Positions 34,500 through 45,899 of a stretch of DNA of 60,000 bases are shown here, piece by piece. Each line of letters begins with the position of its first letter. The first letter of the stretch is position 1. Source of the stretch: Symsagittifera roscoffensis (Eukaryota > Xenacoelomorpha > Acoela > Convolutidae). The position numbers were made by a program, and so were the translations under genes. A model generated the notes under the pieces. That model worked only from the letters and a program-made list of their open reading frames with translations, searched no databases and was not told the DNA's origin. The DNA lies in NCBI RefSeq assembly GCF_963678635.1, contig NC_087069.1, forward strand, positions 43,602,688 to 43,662,687, written 5' to 3'.

Positions 34500-37400
34500 G
34501 TTATTTTTCGAGGTTTTTCGTTGGCTGCTCAGCTCAAATGGCTAATTTCTTAGTTTAAGGTTTTTTGTACGTTGCGTTTTTCTGGGTATCAATTTAGCTG
34601 AGGGTTGGGCAAACGGTATATTCTCTCATTCACTGTTTTTGATGTGTCGTGTCATTTGATTTTTTTGAGGTTTTAAGAAACTTCGATAGCTGTTTAAGCT
34701 GCTTGTGAAGATTTATTTCTTGTTGATGCTCGGTTGATACTTTGCGGGGAGTGTAATACGCAGCAGTTTTCATCCTGGTGCGTCTCTTAAAACTCGGGTA
34801 TCGGGTGTGCTTATCTCCCTAGTGCTAGCTTAGGTCTTTTTTGCGCTGGCTGCTGAGCTCAAGAAAAATGTTTCTTTGTTTGGTTTCTAAGGTTTAGGTG
34901 GGTGCCTGTTGGCTGTGCTCATGATACACTCAGTTTAACTGAAAGATTAGTCAAACTGTGGATTACCGCACTCACAGTTTGTCTTGTTTTGTTTCGCGGT
35001 ATAAATGTGACGTTATAACTAGTTTTTCTAAGCTTCTTAGGCTGCTGGTGCTCATCGATTTCTCTGAGTAGGCTATCTGTCCCACCAGTTGTCCTCCTGG
35101 AGCGTCTTTTGAACCTCAGCGAGCGTTCTGTTTTTCCCCTTACTTAGGTTCTTTTTTGCGTTGCTTTCTCGGGTAAAATGTTCATTTTTCATGGCATAGT
35201 TTCTTATTAAAATTGTTTTCGATAGCTGCACTTTTGAGGCTTCCAGGTTGCTGCGGGGGCTAGGAGCTAAGGAAACTGTACTCTTGCTCGCGCAGAGCAA
35301 CAGTACAGTTGTGTATCTTGTGTTGTGTATTTTGGGTTGAATTAACGTATTTTATTAAATGTGGCTATACTGTTTAGGCCACTGGTGCAAAGGAGCCATC
35401 GCTGTTTCTTAGCTGCTCTCCGTGTGGGCCGTATGGTGCAGCAGCTTACCTCGTGGAGCGTCTCTTCAGCCTCAGTTGTGTATGTTTCCCCTCGTCTAGT
35501 GCTAGCTTGTTTTTTGCGTTTCTTGCTCAACTCAAGTGGCTTATTGCTCAATTTAATTTTAAATGTTATATTTGCAGGGTCTCTTCAGGCTTTCGGTGTT
35601 TTAGATTTGGTTGTGCTCTTGGTGTCTTTGATTTAGAAAAACTATTGCTATTGTGACCGCAGGTGCAGTTGGAGTTGACCTTGGTGCTCAGCTAGTTCTC
35701 TATGTGTGCTGTTTGTTCTAACAGTTGTCCTCATGTAGGGTCATTCGAGCTTTTGGTGTGAATGTTGTTCTCTTCCCTAGTGCTAGCTTAGGTTGTTTCT
35801 TATCTGCACAGAACAAGTGATTTTTTGCATAGTTTTGCTTTCATGGTTTGGTAAGGTTGTTTGTTTGCTACGCTCTCCGAGTTTTCAGGTTAATGGAATG
35901 GAATAGACACACTGAGCTCTTGATCTTTAATAGTTTGTCCTGCGCTGTTTCGTGTGGTTTGTGTAGACTGTATTTTTCAAATGTTTCTTAAGCTATTGAG
36001 GCCACTGGTGGGAATCGAGTCATCGCTGGTGCCCGACTGGTTCTTTGTGGTGGCTGTCTGGTTCAGCAGCTGTCCTCGGGGAGCTTCTCCTCAGCCTCGA
36101 GTGTGTGTATTTTCCCTCGTCTACTGAAAGCTTAAAATTTGTTTTGCGTTCCCGGCTAGTCCCAAAATTTTTTTCTTTGTTTGACTTTTGAGTATGAGTT
36201 TGCGTGTGCGCTACGCTCCTGAGGATTTCGCTGTTGCATTTATTGTCCTCCTAGAGCGTTTCTTCACCTTCTGAAGTGACTTTTCGCTGAAGTGACCTTT
36301 CGCTTATTTTGATTTCTATGGCTTAGGATGCTTGCTGCCTTGGTTCATGAGGATATCAGTTTAGCCGGGGGAGTAGGCAAACTGTGCATTTGCATCTGTA
36401 CAGTTTGTCTTGTGATGTTTCGCCTGTTTATTTTTTAGTATTTTAAAAAACGTTTGAATGCTAATAAGGCTGCTGGTGACGATAGAGTTATCGCTGCTGC
36501 TCAGCCAGTTCTCTGCATTGGCTGTTTGATCAAGCAGTTGTCCTCCTTAAGTGTCTCTTTAGACCAGTTCTGTATGTTATCCAATTCAGTTAGGTCGTTT
36601 TCTTCCGTTGCTTGCACAGCTCATGTGAAAATTTGCTTGGTTTGGTTCCTAAGGCTGGGTTAGGTTGCGTGTTTGCTGCGCTTTTGAAGCTTTCGGCTCC
36701 TAGTTTATCTTTGGTCGTGTGATTTCAGTGCAACTTAAAAAGTGTACTCAGCTGTTTAGCTCGCTGATGCACATGGAAACGTTGCTGGTGCTCGACTGGT
36801 TCTCTTTGCATTTGCTTGCGCCCAGTTGATCTTGTTACGTCGCGTGAGTGGTTATGAAGTTTTGAAGTTTCGCTATGCCCACTCTGGTGGAAACTTCGAT
36901 GGTCTGAATCTCTGGGTATGCTATATGGTGCAGAAATGTCAGCCGCAGATATGTGTGTTTACCGTTTTCTAGTATTAGCTTGGATTATTTTGGCGGTGTC
37001 TGCTCAGCCCAAGAAGTTTCCTTCTTAATTCAGTTTCTAAGTTCAAGCTTGAGGCTTCTAATTTAGAGGCTTCTAATTTAGATGAGGGATTAGTCAAACC
37101 GGGCATCTACTCGCACACCGTGTATCTTGTGTTGTGTCGTGTGTAATTTTTTGCAATAGGTTAAGGTATCCTTTGCTGCTTAGGCCGCTGGTGCACATAG
37201 AGCTCGGCTGGTTTGGTCTGCGGTTCATCGGGTGCAATAGTTGTCCTTCTGAAGCGTATCTTCAGCCTTAGTTGTGTTTGTTTCCCACTCCACTTGTGTT
37301 AGCTTAGATTCTTTTATTCTTTACCTGTTCAGCCCAAATGGCTTTTTTCTTAGTTTGGTTTCTAAGTTAATGATTGGTCGGTCGCAAATGTCTTAAGTCT

Positions 37401-39190
37401 TCTGTATTAGCTGGTGGAGGGTATAGGGGGGGGGGTAAGCAAACAGTGCGTTAGCTTGCACACAGTTTGTCTTTTGCTGTGTCATAAGTTTTGATCCTAG
37501 ATGAATTTAGTTTGGCTACTTCTATGCTGTATAGGCCGCTAGCTTAACTGAAGACCCCGCTGGTGCTCGGCTGATTCTCCGTGAGGGCTGCAGCAGTTGT
37601 CCTCATGAAAAATTCCTTCAGCCTCAGCAGTTTGTGTCTCCCACTAACCTCGTGTTAGCTTATGTTCTTTTTTTTGCGTTACATGTTCAACCCAACTTGC
37701 TTTTTCTTGGATTGCTTTCTAAGTTTACGATTGATCGTTTGGAGATCATTTAGATCTTTTATGTTAGGTGGGGGAGGGGTCAGGGGGAGGCAAACAGTGC
37801 CTTAGGCTGTGCACAATTTGCCTTTTGTTGTGACTTATTTATTCCTAGATGCATTTTGTTAGGCTAAGCTATATAGGCTGCTCGCTCAAATGGATCCACC
37901 GTTTGTGCTCGGCTGATTCTCAGAAAGGCCTGTATGGTGCAGCAGCGGGGTTCATGGAACACATCTTCAGCCTCAGGAGTGTTCGTTTCCCACTACCCTT
38001 GCGTTAGCTTATGTTCTTTACCTGCTCAGCCCAAATGGCTTTTTTCGTTGTTCGGTTTCTAAGCTTACGATTGCTTGTTCGCAAATCATTTCAGTCTATG
38101 ATATTAGAGGGGGTAAGTGCCAGGGTTAGGCAAAAAGTGCAATAGCTTAAGCATAGTTTGTCTGTTTTTTTGTCATGATTTATTCCTAAATGAATTTTGT
38201 TCGGCTATGCTGTATAGTCCGCAAATGGAGCCGCCGCTGGTGCTCGACTGGTTCTCAGTAATGGCTGTATATTCCTGCAAATGGAGTCGCCGCTGGTGCT
38301 CGACTGATTCTTAGAAAGGGTTGTATGGTGCAGCAGTTGTCCTCATGGAAAATATCTTCAGCCTCAGGAGTTTTTGTTTCCCATAACCCTCGCGTTAGCT
38401 TATGTTCTTTTTTGCGTTACCTGCTCGGCCCAAATGGTTTTTTTCTCAGTTTAATTTCTAAGCTGAGATTTTTTCGTTCGGAAATCATTTAAGACTTTTA
38501 TATTAGTTGGTGGAAATGGCAGGGTTAGGCAAACATTGAATTAGTTAGTGTACAATTTGCCTGTTGTTGTGTCATGTGATTTATTCCAAAATGAATTTAA
38601 TTCTGATATGCTGTATAGGCAGCTGGCGCAAATTGAGCCACCGCTGATCCTCGACTGATTCTTAGTAAGGGCTGTATGGTGCAGCAGCTATCCTCATGGA
38701 ACACATCTTCAGCCTCAGGCGTGTTCGTTTCCCATTACACTTGTGTTATCTCATGTTCTTTATTGCGTTACCTGCTCAGCCCAAATGGATATATTTTTTG
38801 TTGTTTGATTTCTAAATTTACAATTGATTGTTCGCAAGTCGTTTAAGTCTATGGTGTTAGATGGGGAGGTGACAGGGTTAGGCAAACAATGCAATAGCTT
38901 GCGCACAGTTTGTTTTTTCTTGTGACATGATTTATTCCTAGATGATTTTAGTTTGGCTAGGCTGTATAAGTTGCTCGCGCAAATGGAGCCGCCGCTGGTG
39001 CTTGGCTAATTGTCCGTAAGAGCTACATGTGCAGCAGTTTTCCTCGTGGAGCATATCTTTAGCCTCAAATGTGCATATATTGCCATCTTCTTGCGGTTGC
39101 TTAGGTTTTTTCCGCTTTGCTTGCGTAGTTTGGTTTTAAAGTTAATGTTTGTCGTTCGCTGCCATTCGGCAGCTTTTCAGCTCAGCTTTG
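34500..39190. repeat. Satellite-like array, monomer about 350 bases, about 13 copies
   Basis: The anchor GCTGGTGCTCGRCTGRTTCT (and variants) recurs near 35044, 35380, 35680, 36014, 36480, 36790, 37195, 37560, 37897, 38237, 38295, 38643 and 38995. Spacing is mostly 300-410 bases. Each monomer then runs through GTGCAGCAGTTGTCCTC, CTTCAGCCTCAG, TAGCTTATGTTCTTTTTTGCG, GCTCAGCCCAAATGGCT, GGTTTCTAAG and GGCAAACAGTGC...CAGTTTGTCTT. A local 58-base duplication occurs at 38237/38295. Copies become more similar to each other toward the right (37.5-39 kb) and decay at the left edge. No frame stays open across monomers, so it is non-coding. It is clearly more GC-rich than its flanks. A ten-G tract at 37426-37435 lies in one monomer. 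Confidence 0.88.
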
Positions 39191-39329
39191 GGAGTAAAAA
39201 CACCTCAAAAAATCCTCAAACTAAAAAATGTTCCTATTTTTCTCCATTTTGTACAAATTTGTTTTTTTTTTCATGACCAAATATACAGGCGCGGATCTGG
39301 GAATTTCTCGAGGGTGGCGGATTTTACAT

Positions 39330-39530
39330 TTCTTCATTTTTAGATTACAAGGCCCAACTGTACTCTAGATAGGTGCCCAATTTTTTTTTATGTTCCTGGA
39401 TTCCAGAAACAAGTCTTTAACATTTTAAAACTTTGTCGGAACGATCAAAGGAAACTAAAGACGAAAAGAAGAACAACGGATTCCGCTTACAGTTCACTAA
39501 ATGCACAGTTTGGCCTCGTAATGCAGGTCG
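39330..39530 (+). repeat. Dispersed repeat related to 2255-2475
   Basis: Shared segments in order are the TTCCTGGATTCCAGAAACAA type, AAGTCTTTAAC-type, GATCAAAGGAAA-type and TTTGGCCTCGTAATGCA-type. The copies are diverged and in the same orientation. Confidence 0.6.
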
Positions 39531-40780
39531 CCCGAGTTTTTCCCAAACTAAGTTTTCTGCGAATTTTTAACCAAGATGCGTTTTTAAAATCACAAAAAAA
39601 GGATTCAAAATCAATCAAACCTATCTAAGGGCTAGTGTTTCTGGTGATTCGAAAACAAAAAAATATTCTGATTTTGTTGGTAGAACATTTAGATAAACGT
39701 ATCTTGATCAGAGATCCTTAATCAGACCTAAAACTTTTTCGTCGTTCGAAAAAGTGAAAATCCTAATTTCAATTTCAAATTATTAAATAAATATTCTACA
39801 TATTATGTGAAAATCATCCTATAATTATCCTGTATCTCACATAGTATCATAGTATCAATGTATATATTCGACATGGAACTTCTTTTCAGACTGAGAAACT
39901 TCTAGGTTCATGAAACATAGTTTTATGAACCTAGTAGGCCGTAAAACCATTCTGCAATATTTTTCTGTTGTTTTTTTTTGATATATGCAAGAATAGTAGC
40001 AAAATATATGCAAGAACAGTAGCAGAATAGAATAAAATGCCAAGAAATTAGTTTAACTGATTTTACTTGGATTGCTAAGAGTAATGAACGCAGTTGAACG
40101 TAGGCCTTGCTCATTTTTTCTCTCGCAATGAAGGTGTGTCTTGATGTTTTTTTGTCTGTTTTTTTTTCAGGAAAAAAAACTTAAAATGCTCTAATAACTA
40201 CAGATCTGCATTCAAACTTATTGATGAACTATATGTATAGATGAATTTCTAAAATTCAAATAAAACTCATGCTGAAAATTACTCAAACAGCACTCTTCAA
40301 ACATGAACGAGGAGTTGGTTTTCTAGTTTCGAAATTGAAATGTAATCTCAAGATTTCCAGCGGAAGAAAAACTTTACCTGTTGATCCAGCTTTCTCAAGT
40401 TGGGTTAATGTTATCATCAAAAAAGCGCCATTCTTAAATCGTTTCTGAAAGAACTTAAAAGGCATCTTTTTGTTTCTTTGAAGTTCAAACATTTTTTTTA
40501 ACAAAGTCGTTGTTTTTTTTGTCATTACTTGCGTGCATTACACTATTCCAAACTTCGATTGGCTATGTTAAATAATTTTAAATTTGATAAAAAACACTGG
40601 ATTATTACAATTTTTTGCTCCGTTTTAACGTCTAATGGCAACATGAGAATTGATTTGTTTTTGTTATTTCAGACCACAAAAATCTATTGAAATTGATTCT
40701 TATCACTTTTCTTAGATGCCGGAATCATCAAAAACTTATTTATTTTTGAACCAAAAAAAATTGCAGTAATTTATATTTTT
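39531..40780. other. AT-rich DNA with small hairpin and duplication
   Basis: A hairpin CTAGGTTCAT...ATGAACCTAG lies at about 39901-39932. ATATGCAAGAAYAGTAGCA is duplicated at about 39984-40030. The minus-strand frames at 39855-40114 and 40283-40525 are not convincing as genes. Confidence 0.45.
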
Positions 40781-40837
40781 AGAGAGGTTAGTGGTTTATA
40801 TTGTAAAGGCTAAGTATTTTAAGGCTAGGGTTTTTCA

Positions 40838-41361
40838 TCAATTGTCTCTTTTCATTTCGCCGATCAACCATTTCTTGAAATCGATCAACAGCTGCTGGAA
40901 CGTTTTCATCAAAATCAGGTCTATAATTGTGTTCACGCAGCCAAAAGAAATCCCCATTCCTCTCAAAACTGTATCGATTGCGTATTTCTGACGGTACTCC
41001 TTAGCGTAAACTTGGTTTATGTCTTCAGTTTCCAATAAAAGATCGATTGAGTGTTACTCAGCAGTGTCTGGGTCCGGTTTTTCAACGATGATGGCGATTT
41101 CTTTTGATTCGATTTTGTTTGCTAAATTTCGAAAACACTCAAAAATTAGCAATAATTTGATAATAAAAAATTAGCCCTAAAATTATCCGCAAAAAAGATA
41201 ATTACCTCCTTAATCAAATTATCATAACGCATCATTTTTATTTTCCCACGACTATTTCTTGAATTGCTCCTTAAAATTGATTGAACTTTTTGTTTCAAAA
41301 AATGATTTTTGTCTCGAAATAAACAAATATAAGTCCAAACAATGAGATCGGTTTCAAACAA
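40838..41361 (-). pseudogene. Two-exon gene fragment with a 68-base intron, unknown product
   Basis: Exon A (41206-41361) ends MMRYDNLIKE. A donor GAG|GTAATTAT starts an intron at 41205. An acceptor TTTTTGAG before 41137 restores phase 0, and exon B continues CFRNLANKIESKEIAIIV, EKPDPDTAE, then an in-frame TAA, HSIDLLLETEDINQVYAK, and RGMGISFGCVNTIIDLIL to a stop at 40838. The exact phase match, short intron and protein-like composition support a real gene history; the internal stop indicates a pseudogene, or a second unseen intron. The family is not recognised. The GMGISFGCV...F..LL pattern faintly resembles hAT-transposase sequence and it lies between transposon-like ends, but that is only a suggestion. 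The overlapping plus-strand frame is a shadow. Confidence 0.45.
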
Positions 41362-42360
41362 CAGCCAATTGACGTAGTGGAGGCAAAAAACGTTAGTCTA
41401 ATCTGTGAATAAAAACTGAAATAACATAACTCGAAAACATAAAACCACAAATTGAAAAATGAGATGTTCGAAATGAGTGTTTATCAACGGCTATTAAATC
41501 CGCATGATTGTTGTGCAAGCCGCATGAAAAATGTTCCAATCTTTGATATTTTACTGAATTTAAAACTACTCGTGGATTTCATGATAATTTTTCATCCAAA
41601 AAAAAACACGGTAGAAAAAATTCAATCTTGTAATCCGTAAAACTTTTGTTTCTGGATTCCACTTTCAAATTTTTAAACATGTGATGAAGCGCTGGCCTCT
41701 AAGTTCCAATTACACAGTTTCAACAGTTTCAAATAAGAGGCACGTTGCTCATAAGCCGAATTAGAGAACGCAAGGGGCGTAAGCACCTTTCTCTCAGGAA
41801 CTCGGCCCCCTGCCGACCCAAAGATTCCCGGCTTGTTTTTTTTTTGAGATATCAACTTTAGGATGCAGACTTGAATTTTTTTAAAGGCGCCTTCGGAGCC
41901 AAAACTTATCAGTTTTGAGGGAGAACGCACCAATAAAACGCAAAATTTTTGTCAAATTTTTCCAAAAAGTGCCTAAAAACGCTCCTGCTTTGGCTTGTTT
42001 TCGTCTGTTTTTTTTTAACCAAAGATTAGCGAACGCTCAAAATATCAATTTGGTTGACCTAAAAAATATTCGACAAATTTTTTAAAAAATTTTATTCCTC
42101 CCCTTCCCCCTCCAGAAAATCCTGCATCCGCCTCTGGCGTAGCTTTTTTTGAAAAGTTTCCTCGTTAGGTTTAATTTAAAAAAATGAAATATTTTTGACT
42201 AAATATAGAGAGAAAAATAAATTTTTCTAATAAAATTGAGACAAAGTTTTGAATTGATAGTTTTTTTTTGTATATACGTTTATCTGAATTTGATCTCGGC
42301 ACTAAATCATCATCAGACTATATCATAATAATTGCACAGAAATTTTTATTTGTTTTTAAC
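41362..42360. other. No confirmed gene; one minus-strand frame
   Basis: A minus-strand frame of 86 residues at 41673-41933 (includes FGSAGGRVPERKVLTPLAF, then a Leu/Lys-rich tail) is less AT-biased than its surroundings and could be a terminal exon or transposon remnant. I do not recognise it. A short plus frame at 41452-41640 has no motif. The last 220 bases before the array are AT-rich. Confidence 0.35.
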
Positions 42361-43009
42361 CTCTTTTCAAGCGACCATCTCCTCAAGTGACTTTCTCATT
42401 TTCTCCTAAAGTGACTGGCTTAGGAGTGATTTTTTTCGCGAGTCACTGGCTTAAGATTGACTTAATCCTCAAACTATTTCTTCATCATTAGACTGTTCTC
42501 CTCAAGCGGCTATCTCATCCAGTGAATTTCGAATTTCACATCAAGTGACTAGCATAAGTCTTATTTTCTCCTAAAAAGACTGGCTTAAAAGTGACTGTCT
42601 CCTCGAATTATTACTTCTTCAATAGGTCTTCTGAAATTTTTGTGTACTCAAGCGATTATCTCCTCAAGTGACTTTCTCCTCAAATGAATGTCTTAAGAGT
42701 GACTTTTCCTCAAGTGCCTGGCTCAAGAGTGACTGTCTTCTCGAATATATTCTACTTCATTAGACTGTGTTCTCAAATATGTGTCTCCTCGGGCGACTCT
42801 CTCCTCAAGTGACTTTCTCCTCCAATAACTGGTTTAAGAGTGACTTTCTTCTAAAAAGACTGGCCTAGAAGTGACTGTCTCCTCAAATAATTTCTTCTTC
42901 ATTAGATTTTTTCAAACTTTAGTCTCCTCAAGCGACTATTTCCTCAAGTGACTGTCTCCTCGAATAATTTCTTCTTCATTAGACTGTGTTCTCAAATATG
43001 TGTCTCCTC

Positions 43010-44110
43010 AAGCGATTAGACGATCTTATGAAGTTTTTGTCTTCTCAAGCGATTATCTCCTCGAGTGACTTCATCCTCAAGTGACTGGCTTAAGAGTGAA
43101 GATTTTCTCCTCAAGTGACTGGCTCAAGAGTGACTGTACCCTCAAATAATTTCGTCTTCATTAGTCTGTCTTCTCAAATATGTGTCTCCTCAGGCGACTT
43201 CCTCCTCAAGTGACTGGCTTAAGAGTGACGACTTTCTCCTCAAGTGACTGGCTCAAGAGTGACTGTCTCCTCAAATCATTTCTTCTGCATCAGACTGCCT
43301 TCTCAAAATTTTGTGAAAATTCTGCTTCAAGTGACTGTCTCCTCGAATAATTTCTTCTTCATTAGAATGTGTTCTCAAATATGTGTCTCCTCAAGCGATT
43401 AGACGATCTTATGAAGTTTTTGTCTTCTCAAGCGATTATCTCCTCGAGTGACTTCATCCTCAAGTGACTGGCTTAAGAGTGAAGATTTTCTCCTCAAGTG
43501 ACTGGCTCAAGAGTGACTGTACCCTCAAATAATTTCGTCTTCATTAGTCTGTCTTCTCAAATATGTGTCTCCTCAGGCGACTTCCTCCTCAAGTGACTGG
43601 CTTAAGAGTGACGACTTTCTCCTCAAGTGACTGGCTCAAGAGTGACTGTCTCCTCAAATCATTTCTTCTGCATCAGACTGCCTTCTCAAAATTTTGTGAA
43701 AATTCTGCTTCAAGTGACTGTCTCCTCGAATAATTTCTTCTTCATTAGACTGTGTTCTCAAATATGTGTCTCCTCAAGCGATTAGACGATCTTATGAAGT
43801 TTTTGTCTTCTCAAGCGATTATCTCCTCGAGTGACTTCATCCTCAAGTGACTGGCTTAAGAGTGAAGATTTTCTCCTCAAGTGACTGGCTCAAGAGTGAC
43901 TGTACCCTCAAATAATTTCGTCTTCATTAGTCTGTCTTCTCAAATATGTGTCTCCTCAGGCGACTTCCTCCTCAAGTGACTGGCTTAAGAGTGACGACTT
44001 TCTCCTCAAGTGACTGGCTCAAGAGCGACTGTCTCCTCAAATCATTTCTTCTGCATCAGACTGCCTTCTCAAAATTTTGTGAAAATTCTGCTTCAAGTGA
44101 CTGGCTCAAG
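43010..44110. repeat. Higher-order repeat, about 383 bases, in block A
   Basis: The GACGATCTTATGAAGTTTTT segment recurs at about 43019, 43402 and 43785 with nearly identical sequence between, so the unit is about 24 basic repeats long. Homogeneity suggests recent unequal exchange or slippage. Confidence 0.85.
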
Positions 44111-44389
44111 AGTGACTGTATCCTCAAGTAATTTTGTCTTCATCTCAAAATTTCGGCTTTCTCAAAATTCTGTCAAAATTCTGTCTCAAGTGACTGGCTC
44201 AAGAGTGACTGTATCTTCAAGTAATTTCGTCTTCATTAGTCTGTCTTCTCAAATATGTGTCTCCTAAGGCGACTTCCTCTTCCAGTGACTGGCTAAAGAG
44301 TGACGACTTTCTCCTCAAGTGACTGGCTCAAGAGTGACTGTCTCCTCAAATCATTTCGTCTGCATCAGACTGCCTTCTCAAAATTCTGT

Positions 44390-44451
44390 CTCCTCAAGCG
44401 ACTTGAGGAGAAAGTCACTTGAGGAGACGGTCACTTGAGGAGACAGTGAGA
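44390..44451. repeat. Hairpin block within the array, copy 1
   Basis: The array unit is met by three inverted units: CTCCTCAAG CGA CTTGAGGAG, then AAAGTCACTTGAGGAGAC and GGTCACTTGAGGAGACAGTG. The block can fold on the preceding repeats. Confidence 0.9.
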
Positions 44452-44785
44452 CATTTCGCGATAAGTCGGAAAAGCCTCAAATAACACTTTTTCAACAGTT
44501 GCTTTGAGATGAGACAATAATGAACTTTCTATCACTAAAGGTACCTTAGTTTTCCAATCTTTTCAAATCGTTTTAGTCACAATCTTTTCATTTATAGTTA
44601 ACATCGATGAAAATTTTTGCCTCAAAGAAAACATCGGGTTCATGACAGTTATCCCAAAAACCAAGGACCGTTTTCACGTTTACTGAGCTGGTTCACATTA
44701 TCACCTGATTGGCTTTTGCACGTTCTATTGAACAATGTTCAAATTGTTTCACAGCAAATAGCATAATCGTCGTCTTTCATATATT
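44452..44785. other. Single-copy island interrupting the array
   Basis: About 330 bases with no array units (ACATTTCGCGATAAGTCGG to TATATTCTTGACTCAAATAA) separate block A from block B. It begins exactly where hairpin copy 1 ends. I see no open frame, RNA gene or element ends in it. Confidence 0.75.
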
Positions 44786-45899
44786 CTTGACTCAAATAAT
44801 TTTGCCCTCAAGCGACCGTTTCTTCAAGCGAAGTTCTCCTCAAGTGACTGTCCTCTCGAGTGATTGTCGCCTCAAGTGACTGTCTCCTGAAGTGACTGAT
44901 TCCCCAAATGACTGTCTCCTTAAGTAATCTTCTCCTTAATTGACTGTCTCTAAAGTGACTGACTCCCTAGTGACTGTGCACTCAATTCACAGTCTCGTCA
45001 AATTGTTGTCTCCAAAATTACTCTCTTATCAAACAACTGTCTCCTCTAATGAGTGGCTCCTCATGTGAATGTCTACTCAAGTGACTGTCTCCTCAGAAAA
45101 CTGTCTCCTCAAGTGACTGTCATCTCAAGTGACTGCCTCTTCAAATTACTGTCTCCTCATGTGATTTTCTCCTAAAGTGACTGCTCCTCAAATTACTGTC
45201 TCCTCAAGTGACTGTTTCCTCCATGAACTGTGTCCTCACAAAAATGTCTCTCAAATTATTTTGCCCTCAAAAAACTGTCACTTCAAGTGACCATTTCCTC
45301 AAGTGACTGCCTCCTCAAGTGATTGTCAGCCCAAAATGGCTGTCTTCTTAGGTGATCTTCTCCTTAATTGTCTGTCTCCAAAGTGACTGAATCCCCAATG
45401 ACTCTGCACTCAATTCACGGTCTCCTCAAATTGTTGTCTCCAAAATGGCTGTCTCATCACACAACTGTCTCCTCTAATGAGTGGCTTCTCCAATGGCTAT
45501 CTCCTCATCAGACTGTTTCCTCAAGTGACTGATTCTTCAAGTGACAGTCATCAATTGGAGGTCTACTCAAGTGACTGCTCGTCAAGTTACGGTCTCTTCA
45601 AGTGAATGTCACCTCTAAGGTCTGTCTCCTCATGGAAGTCTCCCTCAATTGATTTGCCCTCAATGACTGTCTTCTCCAGTTAACTTCTCCTCAAGTGACT
45701 CCCTCCTCGGATGACTGTCTCCTCAGAAGACTGTCTCCTCAAGTGACTATTTTCAAGCGACTGTCTCACTAAATAACCGTCTCCTCAAGTGACTGATTCC
45801 CCAAATGACAGTCTTCAATTGAATGTCTCCTCAAAAGACTGTCTCCTCAAAACATTCTCTCCCCGAGTGACTGTCTCCTCCAGTGAACTTCTCCTCAAG

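Larger units (their letters stand above)
39286..42136. mobile_element. Possible DNA-transposon interval with diverged inverted ends
   Basis: The left end CAGGCGCGGATCTGGGAATT at 39286 and, on the minus strand, CAGAGGCGGATGCAGGATTT ending at 42136 are imperfect inverted repeats of a kind widespread at DNA-transposon ends (CAGRGGCGGATCCAGG; often hAT-like, from general knowledge). The flanking octamers (CAAATATA and GCGTAGCT) do not match, so target duplication is not seen. The ends may also belong to two different insertions. Inside lie a spliced minus-strand fragment (40838-41361) and a copy of the dispersed repeat at 2255-2475. Confidence 0.4.

Noticed and set aside
35073-35656. Overlapping frames in the 350-base array as genes
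   Set aside because: They coincide with array monomers and are not preserved in neighbouring monomers.
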